Assembly: GCA_003024785.1 (NCBI GenBank)
Contig: PUQB01000665.1
Coordinates: forward strand, 62,001 to 126,000
DNA length: 64,000 nucleotides
Reading direction: 5' to 3'
From: Selaginella tamariscina
Lineage: Eukaryota; Streptophyta; Lycopodiopsida; Selaginellales; Selaginellaceae
Shown here: positions 41,100-53,555 of the stretch, in pieces
Position numbering within the stretch: the first letter of the stretch is position 1
How the letters are laid out: the number at the start of each line of letters is the position of its first letter
The notes under the pieces: model-generated
Seen by the model: only the letters and a program-made list of their open reading frames with translations
Told to the model about the DNA's origin: nothing
The model's database searches: none
Translations under genes and position numbers: made by a program

Positions 41100-42370
41100 C
41101 AAATGTCTTTGCTTAAAGTTATGAAGATCTCAAGGGAGTTCCACTAACAATCTGTACCCATAAGATAGAATTACTACCCCATGGAGTCCACAGGAAACAG
41201 CAAGCATACCGTATGAATACAACATTCCTGGCAAAAGTCAAAGAAGAAGTGGACAAGTTATTGTAAGCCGAATTTATTTATCCAATCGAAAATCAGCAAT
41301 GGTTGTCACCAATTGTAGTAGTACTGAAAAAGAACAACAAATTACGTATCTACGTCAACTATAAGAAGTTGAATGATGTGACTCGATGGGATACGTACCC
41401 AATACCCTTCATGAAGAATTGCTGAATACGGTAGCAGGACACGAAATGTATTCCTTTCTGGACGGATTTTCAGGATACAACCAAGTACAAGTGGACCCAG
41501 TGGATCAATCAAAAACAACATTCATTAGTCCTTGGGGTACATATGCGTATCATGTTATGCTTTTTGGGTTATGTAATGCACCATTCACTTTCCAGCGTTT
41601 GGTAAATGAAACCTTCTGGGATTATCTGACAATATTTATGAAGATTTTCTTGGATGATTTTTAACATTTATAGAATGAAAAACGAACATTTGGATTGTTT
41701 AAGGAAGTGTTTTGGAAAGTGTCGATTGAACAATCTAGCTCTTAATCCGAGAAGTGCGTTTTTTGTAAAATTAGGAGTCCTACTTGGGCATATTATATGC
41801 AAAGATGGAATAATGGTGGACCAAGATAAAGTCAAAGAAATACAGATGATGCAACCTCCTAAAAATGTAAGCGGAATACGACGACTCCTTAGTAAAATGG
41901 GATATCATCGACGTTTTATCAAAAACTATGCAGCAATAAAGAAATACTCCCATACTAGCTAGCCCAAATTGGAAATAAAAATTTCATGTACAAGTGGATG
42001 CATCTTCATACGCCATCGGATGCATATTAACACAAACCAGGAAGATGGGAAAGATCGTCCATTATATTACGCGAGTCGACGGTTAGCACATGTAGAAGAG
42101 AACTACACGACTACGGAAAAGGAAGCACTCGGAATGGTCTATGCAGCCAAGAAATTTTGGCATTATCTGTTAGCATATAAGGTTAAATTCATTGTCGATC
42201 ATCAAGCTCTTATACATTTATTGAGCAAAACCAAGATAGAAGAAAGATTAGTACACTGGTTCTTACTATTGAAAGAGTTCAACTTTCAAATCATCCAAAA
42301 ACCAAGCAAACTACATCAACAAGCAAACTTCTTAAGCCGTATTACGCATGAAGAAGAAGTGTTGGTGTGA
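41100..42370 (+). pseudogene. Reverse transcriptase and RNase H, family 3
   Basis: RT starts near 41110 (LKGVPLTICTHKIELLPHG) and shows FLDGFSGYNQVQVDPVDQSK, LFGLCNAPFTFQRL and the catalytic box FLDDF (about 41649-41663), a variant of the usual Y-V/I-D-D. The frame breaks directly after it. RNase H follows at about 41970-42370: VDASSYAIGCILTQ in one frame, then YASRRLAHVEENYTTTEKEA and KFIVDHQALIHLLSK in the next. Both are needed for making the DNA copy. Confidence 0.82.
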
Positions 42371-42579
42371 ATGATGAACTACCAGATGCTAGTTTATTTC
42401 AAATACAATAAGAAGAACAACCAAAACACTACAACCACCAAGGATATTTATAAAATATTGAACACTTTCTAACTACCAGATTAGCACCAGACAAATATGC
42501 ATTAACACAACAACGCAAACAACTTGTCTTATGATCTAAGCCGTACTGCATGATATCAGGTATATTATACAAGAGGGGA

Positions 42580-43790
42580 AGGGATGAAGTCTTAAGGAGA
42601 TGCATACCAATGGAGGAAGTTCAGTTTGTATTACGAGAAACCCACTCAAGAGAACATGGTGGACACTTCGCAAGGACATAAACAACACGCAAAATACTGC
42701 AGTCCGGATTATGGTGGCCCACATTATTCAAAGATGCTATAGAATATTGCCAGAAATGTTTGAAGTGTAACGAACATCAACCGGCTCCACATCATTAGGT
42801 TCAACCACTACATCCAATAGAACCATTAGCTCCATTTATAAAGTGGGAAATGGATTTTATAGGACCAATCAATCCTAAAAGCAGTAAGAGGAATCAATAT
42901 ATATTGGTACTCATGGATTACGTTACTAAATGGCGAAAGCTATCACATTACGAGATTGCCATGCAACACGCATAGCCAAGTTTATTATGAAAATATCGTA
43001 GTATGATTTGGTGCTCCTATGGAACTTATCAATGACTAGGGAACTCATTTTGTCAACAACGTCATCAAAGTTCTTTGTAACAAATATTTAGTGAAACATT
43101 ACGTCTCCACAGCATATATCCACAAGGTAATGGTCAAGCAGAAGCTACCAACAAAATATTGAAAACAGTATTAACCAAGATAGTGAACACGAATCGCAAA
43201 AATTGGGACAAAAAACTTGCTTCCGCATTATGGGCATACTGTACTACGTATAAAGTGGCAACAAAGTTTACACCATTTCAGCTAACATACGGTCTAGAAG
43301 CCATTACACCTATTGAATATATCATACCATCATTACGAATGTTACTCGAATACGATATTGGGGAACCCAACAAGTTAGACAACAATTGCTACAGCTTGAA
43401 AAGCTCGATAAGAAAAGACAGTAATTAGTCTTCAACATACAAGCAATTCAAACACGTATTAAGGCATGGCATGATCGACTCCGAAGAGTACAACAACGAC
43501 CCATATTTCGAGTCGGGAAAATGGTATGGCACTATCGAGGAAATCTCCAACCTATTGGACATAAGTTCAAGTTTAAATGGTATGGACCATACATTATTAC
43601 AAATGAACTAGCTAACAATACTATTACTCTTATGGATGATACAACGCAAATCCTACTTACAACAAATACAAATCGCATACAAAATATACTTTCAACAAAC
43701 CAGAAGACGATCTTGACAATGACCAAGAACACAAATTGCACAGCAAGCCGGAACACGAATTGCACAGCAAAAGCGAACACGAACTAAACA
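42580..43790 (+). pseudogene. Integrase with GPY/F tail, family 3
   Basis: The zinc finger is visible as HGGHFAR and CQKCLKCNEHQ. The core shows EMDFIGPINPKSS and YILVLMDYVTKW. The last part of the core, with the downstream helix, is the open segment 43159-43428 (LKTVLTKIVNTNRKNWDKKL). The C-terminal segment 43521-43787 contains FKWYGPYIITNELANNTITL, a GPY/F-type motif, and then degenerates into NTNCTA repeats. Several stops lie in the core (about 42800 and 42975-43085). Confidence 0.8.
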
Positions 43791-44074
43791 ACGACCTGGA
43801 ACATGATCTCAACAATAAGTCGGAATAGAACATAGAAACCCATGTGCCGATATGACGGGTAAACGTAAGCAAAATCTTCTGAAAACATCGACATGATCAT
43901 TCACACGAGGGAGTACCAAAGTCCAAGATATGGGGAACTTCGAGAAATACAATATCCAATGATGAGATATTCTCTGTCAAATCTACCGAAAACCAAGACA
44001 TTCACACACCAAACAAATCAGATCTTGACACGTGGACTACCCAGAAAACACTGACAGACCATAAATTTTTCAAA

Positions 44075-44081
44075 TATAAAA
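44075..44081 (+). promoter_or_regulatory. Candidate internal TATA box before the extra open segments
   Basis: TATAAAA followed by a C/A-rich start region and a pyrimidine-rich leader (TTTTTCATCTCTTCTCCC) leads to an ATG at 44197. This layout is that of a plant gene promoter and not of a random place inside pol. Confidence 0.5.
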
Positions 44082-44196
44082 CGGCAACATCACCCAACCG
44101 AATACATACACTAGGGTTTCCCATTTCTTTTTCATCTCTTCTCCCTTACAATCTTCGAGTCCTTCCTCATTTCCTTCTTTCATTCACCGATCACTA

Positions 44197-45954
44197 ATGG
44201 AATCGATGGACGAGTTCACCGACACAACAAGCAATTCTGCTACAGCATTGAATTCAGCATCCCAATCTAAACTGACAATGCCAAACTCACCAGTCTCAGT
44301 TCCACTTACACCAGTCTTGTACCGTGTTGCTCGTCTAGCACCAACACTCATTTTCAAAATACGAGAATGGATATAACAAATGCAGTTGGAAAAGTACTTT
44401 GACATATTCGTTCACAAATGATTGGACCAACATGGTGAGTGTTTAGTCGATCAAGCAATCAAGGCCTATGCACCACAACTCAAGACCTTACAACTACACG
44501 GTGGGGCATTCACTTTTGCAAGTAAGCTTATTAGGGATGTCTTTGAATTCTCAGATCCACAGGCTTCATTTGATCCAATTCCATAAGTCCACACGTACAT
44601 TCAAGCCTACACCGACAACTACAACCGATTTCTCCAGAAGCAGAAGACTGCCAACGCAGCACCAGCGTCCATCTTACGGAAGCCCCATAAGAGCCGCATC
44701 AAGGCAATCACTACTGCCTTTGCCTTTCCAAAAAACTCCAGCAAGTTTCAACAAGGAAATCGGATCCGTCTACCATACCGTTGAATAGAGACACAGACTG
44801 GATTGGGGGGAGCTAGTCATAGTGGGATTACAACGTGAGCTACAAACTCTACACAATCCCAAAAGCAAGGATAAGGAGACAACTACATTTTCAGTGCTCT
44901 ATCACATTCTAACAGCCCTCTGTATTATAGTTGCAGATTTAGCACCAATAGGTACACCAGTAATGACAACAAGGATGGAATTTTGGTTAGGTCTCACTTC
45001 ACAATACCCAGACAACATATTCGGCACTTGTGATTTGGATGCACCCCTACCAAACAAGTGGAAGAAATGACCACAATCACAAGCAAAGAGACCCGACGAG
45101 CCGAAACCAGTATCCTACCAATTTGTGGAAGACGAGGAAGAAGATGATCAAATCTTACAGAGAAGACCATTACCACGAGGAGACCTTTGGAGAATGCGTA
45201 CCAAACCCACAGCATCAACCTTTGTAGCACACATGGACTGTGGAGACTCAACATCGTCAGAAGACATCGTAATACCGTCACCTCCGTCAACTCAACCTCC
45301 CTCTACTATAGGTATTCCTCACATCATAACACAACAGGTACGGACTATGATAGACAATGTACGAAATCCAGCTGTTCAAGAACACAAGAACCACATTCAC
45401 CCCCACTTACACCTGGACAACAAGCCAAGAACGACATTCATGATAAAGGGAAGGAGCAAGAACCCTACCCCCAACCACAACAAATGGGGCATCACGCATC
45501 GGATTGATAGGAGCACACTTAGAGGTTCAAAGCACACGCGCGATCAAACCGCTTCACCGGATTACCACCGCAAGACTCGCCAAATGATTCTACTCTCAAA
45601 GGTCAGTTATCGCATCTTTGGAGTGTTGTGGATTCCCTCATACAGCAAGTAGCAATGCAAAGAGGAGAGGCAACTATCACTCAGCAACTCCATGACCGTT
45701 GTAATGCCATCGACAAGCAACTCCAGGAACAATCAAACATCACGTGTTGTATGTACGAACAACACAAGGTACTCATGGATATCGTACACACACAAACTGA
45801 ACAAGTACGCAACATCCATGACAAGCTAAGTGATTTCAACCCAACAACCGCCACAACTACGGACGACACCGAAGAAGTACGCAAACTACGTGAGGAAAAT
45901 CACAAGCTCAAGACCGTAGTTGCGTCTTTCTGCAGAACAATGGGGACATCATAA
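44197..45954 (+). pseudogene. Additional open region downstream of pol, family 3
   Basis: Starting with ATG at 44197 (MESMDEFTDTTSNSATALNS, stop at 44374), open segments in the sense direction follow one another: about 44461-44586 (LKTLQLHGGAFTFASKLI), 44822-45070 (VLYHILTALCIIVADLAPIG, EFWLGLTSQYPDNIFG), 45125-45652 (acidic start EDEEEDDQ, then Ser/Pro/His-rich), and 45628-45954, which is predicted helical with heptads (EVRKLREENHKLKTVV). It sits where other plant gypsy elements carry an env-like or extra gene. No transmembrane or other known domain is evident, so I give no function. Frame breaks separate the parts. Confidence 0.6.
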
Positions 45955-45983
45955 GGTTGCATTGGGGCGATGCAACACTTCAA

Positions 45984-45994
45984 GTCTAGGGGGA
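45984..45994 (+). other. Polypurine tract, family 3
   Basis: GTCTAGGGGGA ends directly at the 3' LTR start TGTTAGGATGG, the position of the plus-strand primer. Confidence 0.7.
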
Positions 45995-46610
45995 TGTTAG
46001 GATGGTAGTTAAACATGTAGAAGGATCTTAGTTGTATTTTATTTCATGGGCAAATTTAATGGGAAAAATACCAAAAAAGTATATATTGTGGAAAAATGAG
46101 AGCCGGATAGAAATATCGAAATACAAGTCACTATCGTAATACGAGTGAGTTACTACCGCAATATGCTGTTTGAAGCGGAGTACGACATACCCGAATAAGG
46201 ATAAGAAGAAGTTACAGGATAAGGCTAAGAGGTAGTTACTATAACTGCTAGTACGGGACCAAGAGTACGGGTATAAATAGACCAGATTAGGACTAGAGTG
46301 GGATCCCGAATATACTGTAATGATGTATTATGTGCCATGTGCAAACATAATATAAGTTTCTTTTCACTCTCAATACGACTATCTCTTTCTCATCTTATTG
46401 TTTTGGTGTATACTATTCTTTTCTCAGTACTGTGATGGGATCTGTAGTACTGCTACCTGCTACATACCTTGCCATCCTTACCCTTTCTCGTCCCTCTGAA
46501 GTCTAATCTGTACACTTTATTACTTCTTATTCTGATAAACCCTTAATACATGTATGTTGGTGGTGACCACTGCTATGTTTTAAATCGTAGGATTTTCTCT
46601 ATTTAAGACA
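45995..46610 (+). repeat. 3' LTR, family 3
   Basis: About 616 bp, TGTTAGGATGGTAG to TTTAAGACA. Compared with the 5' LTR it lacks a segment near 46217 (AGTAACTAAATGAT is absent) and has an extra phrase near 46385 (CTCTTTCTCATCTTATTG). Confidence 0.85.
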
Positions 46611-47028
46611 GCCCACTTATGTAAATAGGAAAACATGGGGGGCTCTATCACATATATTAAGTAGTACATGTACTGGGTTCATGACTGAGTTAGTTTGATT
46701 TTTACCGGTGCAAGCTTTAGCTTGTGTAGTTAAGATATAACCTTTTTTATGCTGCTTAACTTCCATATGATAGGGGTACGTTCCACCTTCGGGGTGAACA
46801 TTAGTGAATCCATGCATGAAAGGTTTTGTTGGAATGCACATTTTAAAAAGCAGAGGTTGAGGCTTATCTTTAACCTCCTCCTCCACGTTAGGTTAGGTGT
46901 AGCACTCATGACCAAGCAAGGCACATTCATGTCCTTGTCTAATTATAGATGTGGGATCTTGTTTGACAGGTTCACATTACCCATTTCTTAAGGGTTCATT
47001 AAGGGTTCTAAAGCTGGCAATAGGAGCA
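46611..47028 (+). repeat. Family 2 LTR fragment, right part
   Basis: This continues the LTR cut at 37474: GCCCACTTATGTAAATAGG, then GATAGGGGTACGTTCCACCT and AGGGTTCTAAAGC, matching about 23140-23570 of the solo LTR. It ends at 47028 inside the LTR, where the AT-rich duplication begins. Confidence 0.8.
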
Positions 47029-47029
47029 T

Positions 47030-48020
47030 TTACAAGTTAAATTAATATCTTATTCTTTAACTTTTAAATGAAATAATTTTTTAAATTTTTTATGTTAATT
47101 AATTAGAAATTATATTTTAAACTTAATAACAATAAATAAAACACTTTACATATTTTACGTGCTTAGAGAGATTTATAATTCAAATTACACGAATGAATGT
47201 GTGGGAAGAATTATTAAAAACTTAATTATTGTTTCTCAAGTTAAAGTATATATCTTATTCTTGAAAAAAAATTATATATCAATTTTTATTTTAATAACAT
47301 AAATAAACTCTTATAATTTCTAACAATAACAACCTTATTGTTTTATTGGTCTTATTAACAAAATAACATGGATTAATGCTACATGAGTTAAGATTTGACT
47401 TATTTATTTATAATTATGACTTATCTATTTATTTACAAATTAAGACTTTTAAAATTAATAAAACTTAACTTTTGTATTACTTAATTAATATTATAATTTT
47501 AACTTAATAATATGATAAATACAACATGTTACGGTAGAGATTTATAATTGGAACAAATGCATGTGGAGAGTCATTCAAATAGGATCTATTTGTATTCAAA
47601 GTTAAAATATATATCTTATTGTTTAAAGTTTTAAAATTAAATAAAAAATTTATTAAGTTTTATGTTAATTAATATAAAACACAACTCTTCTAATGGTCCC
47701 ATAAAAAAAATAAGGTTAATGCAGTGTGAGAAATAATTCTAATTGTAACTTAAGACTTGTATTTATATGAATATTCTTGAATGTTTTAAAATGAATATAA
47801 AAAAATTAATTTTGTATTAATTAATTAGAAATTATATTTTAAAATTAATAACATGATAGCCGCAACACGTTCAGAATAAAACAAATAGACGGTTCAGATA
47901 TAATGGGACACATTTCCGAGTAACACGTCATGTGCGTGCTGTGGGTAGTATATGTATTCCCCACAGTCTAGGGTTACGACCATTTCATTTCTCTGCAAAC
48001 AGCGGCATCTCTTGTACGCC
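47030..48020. repeat. AT-rich segmental duplication, uninterrupted copy
   Basis: Paralogue of 3716-4583 joined to 9189-9420. At about 47840 it reads TTAGAAATTATATTTTAAAA with no transposon. After 48020 it switches to the MADS fragment block. Confidence 0.8.
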
Positions 48021-48034
48021 TATAAATGTATATA

Positions 48035-48545
48035 AATAAATGAAGGCATGGTGGTAAGTGTTCTGCACTATTGATAAAAGTAGTTAGCAACTTTTTCTAT
48101 CCGTCCGTAAGCATTACAAGGATGTGAAAAAATTCCAAAAGGAGAACCAGGCTTTACATGAAAAAGTAGGTGACTCCAAACTTATGAATGTGATAAAATT
48201 TATTTGTAGTTTCTTAGGAGGGGATTTTTGGAGCATTTGAGGTGGAGGCACAAACTACATACCTAATGCTATCTTGTGTAATACCTCAAGGATTCCTTTT
48301 TGTTTGTTTTTGTGTTCTTTTTAAACGTGTTAAACTTGACAACAACAAGAGGTATGAATGCTAATACATGTGAACATACAATATTTGTTTTTTTTCTTAT
48401 TATTAAGATTTGAAAGTACTTAAGACTCACGCTTGTGTGGTGACTCTAAGTATTAAGATTGGGACAAGGGTATTAGTTGGTCACACAAACCTTAAAAAAG
48501 GGCTGTACTGTTGAGTGAATGTAATTGTTTAAGATTTAAAGTTGG
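48035..48545 (+). repeat. MADS exon fragment block, copy 2 of 3
   Basis: Matches 12985-13545 (GGCATGGTGGTAAGTGTTCT, GCATTACAAGGATGTG, GGAGCATTTGAGGTGGAGG). It is followed by channel copy 2. Confidence 0.75.
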
Positions 48546-48754
48546 TATAATATAATCTATAATATAGATATGTTATAAACATATAAATTATACGCCATAT
48601 ATGTAAATATAAAAGACATACATATCTCTAAATACGAATGTTTATATAACGTATGTACAGACGTATGTATGTGTATAAATAAACATATACAGCAATATTA
48701 AGTATCTTCTTAATCTAATATATATATATATATATATATAGTTTTATTTTGCAG

Positions 48755-49207
48755 ATTAAATCCTTTAAAAGACATTGGTGAAGTTATTTTTTTTTTTGTA
48801 CCAAAAGTTGCGGTTTCTTTAGTTTCTGTATATGGATTATGTTGTCAAAGATGGAGAGAGTTCGGTTCTCTAGGTATACATACGTATATACATTATGTAT
48901 ACATATAGACATGCGTGAATGTATGCATATACACATATAGCATTGATACACATAGATATATCGATGTTGATCGTATACTAATAATGTATTTGTACATATA
49001 TGTTATAATATATATACTGTTGTTCTGTTGGGAGCCGCTTCCCTTCTGGGTGGTTCTTTCTCTATCTATAAACGCACATTTATTTATATACATATATTCA
49101 CATTGCAGGCTGTTGGGGATGCATTTAATCAAGGATTTTACGAACAGCAAGCATACTTGAGAGGAATTCAAAAATACTGGGATAATTACTCGCAAAGACC
49201 TACTGAC
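48755..49207 (+). pseudogene. Chimeric chloride-channel gene fragment, copy 2
   Basis: Holds exon B (48755-48873, with a T-run for the FF residues), the stump of the CLC exon (about 49019-49055, LLGAASLLGGS) and exon D (49109 to about 49207, AVGDAFNQGFYEQQAYLRGI). The CLC exon carries the same deletion as copy 1. The donor site after exon D is lost (ACTGACACGTCAC for ACTGCCAGAGGTGCG). Exons A, E and F are absent, because the next block starts at about 49517. Confidence 0.7.
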
Positions 49208-49514
49208 ACGTCACACACAGGCGCCTGTGTATGTGTTTATGTATCTTCCTATGCTCGGAATATTCTGGCCGTTCCTATGCATATACCCTCGGCATATTCT
49301 GTGCCGTGTGTGGAATATCCTTTTTAGTGCATGGGAATATTCTTTAGGTCTTTCCATGCATTATTAAACTCTTAAATCCCACATGCATGGGATTTTGCGG
49401 GATGGCCTGTATAAAAAGGGATTCATGAGCATGGATTAGTGCCTGAGCAGGGAAGACTGGTGATTGATCCAGTGTATTTGAACTAACTAAAACTTGGATA
49501 ACATATGGGAGTTA

Positions 49515-49985
49515 AACAGGAAGGAAAACCAGGCTTTGCATGAAAAATTAGGTAGGTGACTCCAAACTTATGAATGTGATAAAGTTTATTTGTAGTTTCT
49601 TAAGAGGGATTTTTGGAGCATTTGAGGTGGAGGCACAAACTACATACCTTATGCTATCTTGTGTAAATTAGACCTCAAGATTCCTTTTTGTTTGTTTTTG
49701 TGTTCTTTTTTGGAACGTGTTAAACTTGACAACAACAAGAGGTGAATTTATTTGAATGCTAATACATGTGAACATACAACATTTGTTTTTCTTCTTATTA
49801 TTAAAATTTGAAAGTACTTAAGACTCACGCTTGTGTGGTGACTCTAACTATTAAGATTGGAACAAGGGTATCAGTTGGTCACACAAACCTTAAAAAGTTG
49901 GTTTATTATCAATTACAACTCATCACCCTAAAAGGGCTGTACTGTTCAGTGAATGTAATTGTTTAAGATCTAAAGTTGGTATAAT
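49515..49985 (+). repeat. MADS exon fragment block, copy 3 of 3
   Basis: Matches 48035-48545, but begins further inside it, at the exon end (GAAAACCAGGCTTTGCATGA). With the channel fragment that follows, it forms a tandem unit of about 1.5 kb with 48035-49514. Confidence 0.75.
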
Positions 49986-50160
49986 ATAATCTATAATATA
50001 GATATGTTATATATATGTAAATATAAAAGACATACATATCTCTAAGTACGAATGTTTATATAACGTATGTACAGACGTATGTATGTGTATAAATAAACAT
50101 ATACAGCAATATTAAGTATCTTCTTAATCTAATATATATATATATAGTTTTATTTTGCAG

Positions 50161-51560
50161 ATTAAATCCTTTAAAAGACATTGGTGAAGTTATTTTCTTT
50201 TTTGTACCAAAAGTTGCAGTTTCTTTAGTTTCTGTATATGGATTATGTTGTCAAAGTTCGGTTCTCTAGGTATACATACGTATATACATTATGTATACAT
50301 ATAGACATGCGTGAATGTATGCATATACACACATAGCATTGATACACATAGATATATCGATGTTGATTGGTTCAATGCGGATGACGGTTTCACTTTGTGT
50401 AATCATGGTCGAAATTACGAACAACTTGCAATTGTTGCCATTAATCATGTTGGTCCTTCTCATATAGAAGGTGTGTGCGTGCGTGTTCGTGCGTGTTTTA
50501 CACGTATAATCCTTGATACATATAATAATCATATATACATATATATCTATATACAATATTTTTCTATCCCCCTCCCCCCCCATCTTTCTCGCACATTTAT
50601 TGATATACATATTCATATTGCAGGCTGTTGGGGATGCATTTAATCAAGGATTTTACGAACAGCAAGCATACTTGAGAGGAATTCAAAAATACTGGGGATA
50701 ATTACTCGCAAAGACCTACTGCCACAGGTGCGTCTCTCTCTCTCTCTCACACACACACAGGTGTTTATGTATCTTCCTATGCTCGGAATATTCTGGCCGT
50801 TCCTATGCATATACCCTCGGCATATTCTGTGCCGTGTGGAGAATATCCTTTTTAGTGCATGGGAATATTCTTTAGGTCTTTTCATGCATTTTTAAACTCT
50901 TAAATCCCACATGCATGGGATTTTGCGGGATGGCCTGTATAAATAGGGATTCATGAGCATGGATTAGTGCCTGAGCAGGGAAGACTGGTGATTGATCCAG
51001 TGTATTTGAACTAAAACTTGGATAACATATGGGAGTTAAACATTAACATAGACATAACCGGACTGGCTTCCCCTGCATCCTTTTTTAATTGTGTGTACAT
51101 GTTATGTGTTAAAAGTGTGCGCGTGTGCGTATGTGTGTTATGTGTTAGATTGTTTCGCTTATAAGGTGTGTTGTATGTGTCTACTGTGTGCGCGTGTGCG
51201 TATGTGTTATGTGTTAGATGTTTCAGTTATAAGGTGTGTGCGTGTATGTTATGTGTTAACTGTGTGCGCGTGTGCGTATGTGTTATGTGTTAGATTGTTT
51301 GAGTTATAAGGTGTGTGTGTATATGTTATGAGTTATGATAGGATTTCTCTTTGCAGAGGCTGGAGGACAGGGAAGCAGATTCAACAATCAACAACAACAG
51401 AAGAAGGTAAATATCTCATTAAAGTATCACTGGTTGTTTGTTAAGTAAGTATTACAAGAGAGTATAGTATACATCACACACACACACACACACACACAAT
51501 GAATGAATACGATTGGGTTATGTTATGCAGCAAACGGAGCTTATGGAGGGTGAATTATGA
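50161..51560 (+). pseudogene. Chimeric chloride-channel gene fragment, copy 3
   Basis: Exon B (50161-50269) lacks ten bases (ATGGAGAGAG). The CLC exon (50369-50470) starts at GSMRMTVSLCVIMVEITNNL; it keeps the T that copy 4 lost, but has a TAG in place of the codon before the final Lys. Exon D (50624-50727) has an extra G (TACTGGGGATAA), which makes a stop. Exon E (51357-51406) encodes GGQGSRFNNQQQQKK. The last exon (51531-51560) ends TGA after a 14-15 base deletion relative to copy 4. GSMRMTVSLCVIMVE is the helix region of plant CLC-d-like channels. Confidence 0.75.
51477..51499. repeat. (CA)n microsatellite
   Basis: CA run in the last intron of copy 3. The sister at about 54441-54469 is longer. 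Confidence 0.9.
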
Positions 51561-52035
51561 TTTTAATATATACATATATACATATATATGACGGCAGAAA
51601 ATTTTTGTGCTTAAGTGAGTCCTTCATTCTCATTGGCTGCCATTATTTGTGGTATGGGATATTCCTTCCGTACTCGACCACTCATACGTGGCAACTACAT
51701 TATATTACAAGTGTCTTATTAACTCGATTAATAATAAACTGGACTCAAGATTAATTTTATAATTATCTGAATATTTTGATAATATTAAATAGTCCGCTTT
51801 CCCCAGATATTAGCATGAATATTATTGGTATGGAGTTTACTATTAAAAATGTATTTAAAGTCGAAAAGTCTGAATTTGAATTAACACTATCAATAATAAT
51901 ATATTCATGAATATACCTTATGTAAATGTTTTAAATTTTATTTTAGCTTAATATTTATGAACATCTTAAAAAACTTGTTTCATTCATTAATGTTATCCGA
52001 GTTTTTAAATAAATAAGACTAAAAAAATTTAAGCA

Positions 52036-52822
52036 TGTGAAAACTCAGAATATAGAAATGTGTATATTCATTAGTTCAAGAACTTAACTTATATACAAGA
52101 GCGAATGGTCCAGATTGAAATAAATTCAACGGCTATCAAAACCACTACACTAATAATAGTATGTGCACATGCAGCCATACACATGGATTTTACATCATTC
52201 CCTTATCTCGAAAGGATGTAAGTTGGTTTTGTAGATGGGCTTGGATCTGGAGAAACATCAAAAAGAGGCACTAGTGGATTTGTAGACAGCACAACTTGTT
52301 ACTGTTGCACAAAACACTTTAATTGTTGCACGTGTACAATCTCCAGAGGATCGGGTTGAATGTCGTGCGAACCTCAGAAACTTGTGGCCCTACTTGCCAT
52401 AGCACTCAATACGGTCCTTTCCACTAAAGAAGAATACTTTTAACTAAATCACATACCATAAGCTTGTGAAAATGAACCACCAGTTCATCAACCTTGTACT
52501 CCGCAGGAGGATGATGGTGCGAATTGTAGTGTTATTGTTATCTTATTTGTACGTAGCCCAAGTGTTATTGACTCCGCACGAACCAATGAAAGAATACGTA
52601 TTAAATACCGATCCCATGACAAACCAATAGAAAAATGTTCGTCAGATACCGATCTCATGACCTAGCATCAATAGCTCGTAATAACCAATAAGGCAAACCC
52701 AACTCTGTTGGCAACACTAGGTCATGACCATATAAGAGCTTTTATGGGAAGTATAAATGGAACTTTATACTTTGGTGACATAAGTATATCAGAGAGACAG
52801 TAAATAACCATTATAATCTAAA
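52036..52822 (-). mobile_element. Family 1 gypsy remnant, copy C
   Basis: An LTR (52036 to about 52190) is followed by the integrase end of the element. It contains a local duplication (CGATCCCATGACAAACCAAT near 52610, repeated in part at 52640) and stops at about 52822 where channel copy 4 starts. No open frame. Confidence 0.75.
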
Positions 52823-53421
52823 TGTTGGTCATCATTGGATTATCATTAGCAGTTTTATTATGTGCATCAGCACTGGGTTGTATCATTATAATTTTATTGA
52901 CTATTATACGTAAAGATTCTCGAATTTGGGAATCTTAGTTTTTGAAAATTGCGTGACTTCCCAGGTATAATATAATCTACACTATAAACATACATATAAA
53001 TTATATGCCATATATGTAAATATACGTAACACATTTAAAAGACATACGAATGTTTATATAACGTATGTACAGACGTATGTATGTGTATAAATAAACATAC
53101 ACAGCAATATTAAGTATCTTCTTAATCTAATATATATATATATATATATATAGTTTTATTTTACAGATTAAATCCTTTAAAAGACATTGGTGAAGTTATT
53201 TTACCAAAAGTTGCGGTTTCTTTAGTTTCTGTATATGGATTATGTTGTCAAAGATGGAGAGAGTTTGGTTCTCTAGGTATACATACGTATATACATTATG
53301 TATACATATAGACATGCGTGAATGTATGCATATACACATATAGCATTGATACACATAGATATATCGATGTTGATCGTGGAGTAATAATGTATTTGTACAT
53401 ATATATTATAATATATATACT

Positions 53422-53555
53422 GTTGTTCTGTTGGGAGCCGCTTCCTTTCTGGGTGGTTCAATGCGGATGACGGTTTCACTTGTGTAATCATGGTCGAAAT
53501 TACGAACAACTTGCAATTGTTGCCATTGCTCATGTTGGTCCTTCTCATATCGAAG
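53422..53555 (+). pseudogene. CLC chloride channel exon
   Basis: The segment encodes LLGAASFLGGSMRMTVSL, then (after the missing T is allowed for) VIMVEITNNLQLLPLLML and VLLISK up to a GTGTGTG donor. In CLC proteins this is a pair of membrane helices late in the transport domain. The copy cannot be translated through because CACTTGTGTAA gives a stop. Confidence 0.8.

Larger units (their letters stand above)
37475..46610 (+). mobile_element. Ty3/gypsy retrotransposon, family 3, with extra 3' open segments
   Basis: LTRs at 37475-38078 and 45995-46610 share the start (T)TTAGGAT and the TATAAATAGAC promoter word. Inside, plus strand: gag (38125-39115), up to four zinc knuckles (39200-39760), protease (about 40340-40600), reverse transcriptase (41100-41670), RNase H (41970-42370), integrase (42580-43640), then a 2.3-kb region with its own leader and open segments (44075-45954), and a purine tract before the 3' LTR. 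No chromodomain was seen. Nearly every domain is interrupted. The flanks (CCAG / ACAG around the original GCCAGCCCACTT) fit a short imperfect target duplication. Confidence 0.88.

Noticed and set aside
44197..45954. Envelope gene of an infectious retrovirus-like element
   Set aside because: No signal peptide, membrane anchor or fusion-type segment can be seen in the open segments.
51091..51309. Cys/Tyr/Val-rich frame with CACAYVCYVL repeats
   Set aside because: Product of TGTGTGCGCGTGTG low-complexity repeats in an intron.
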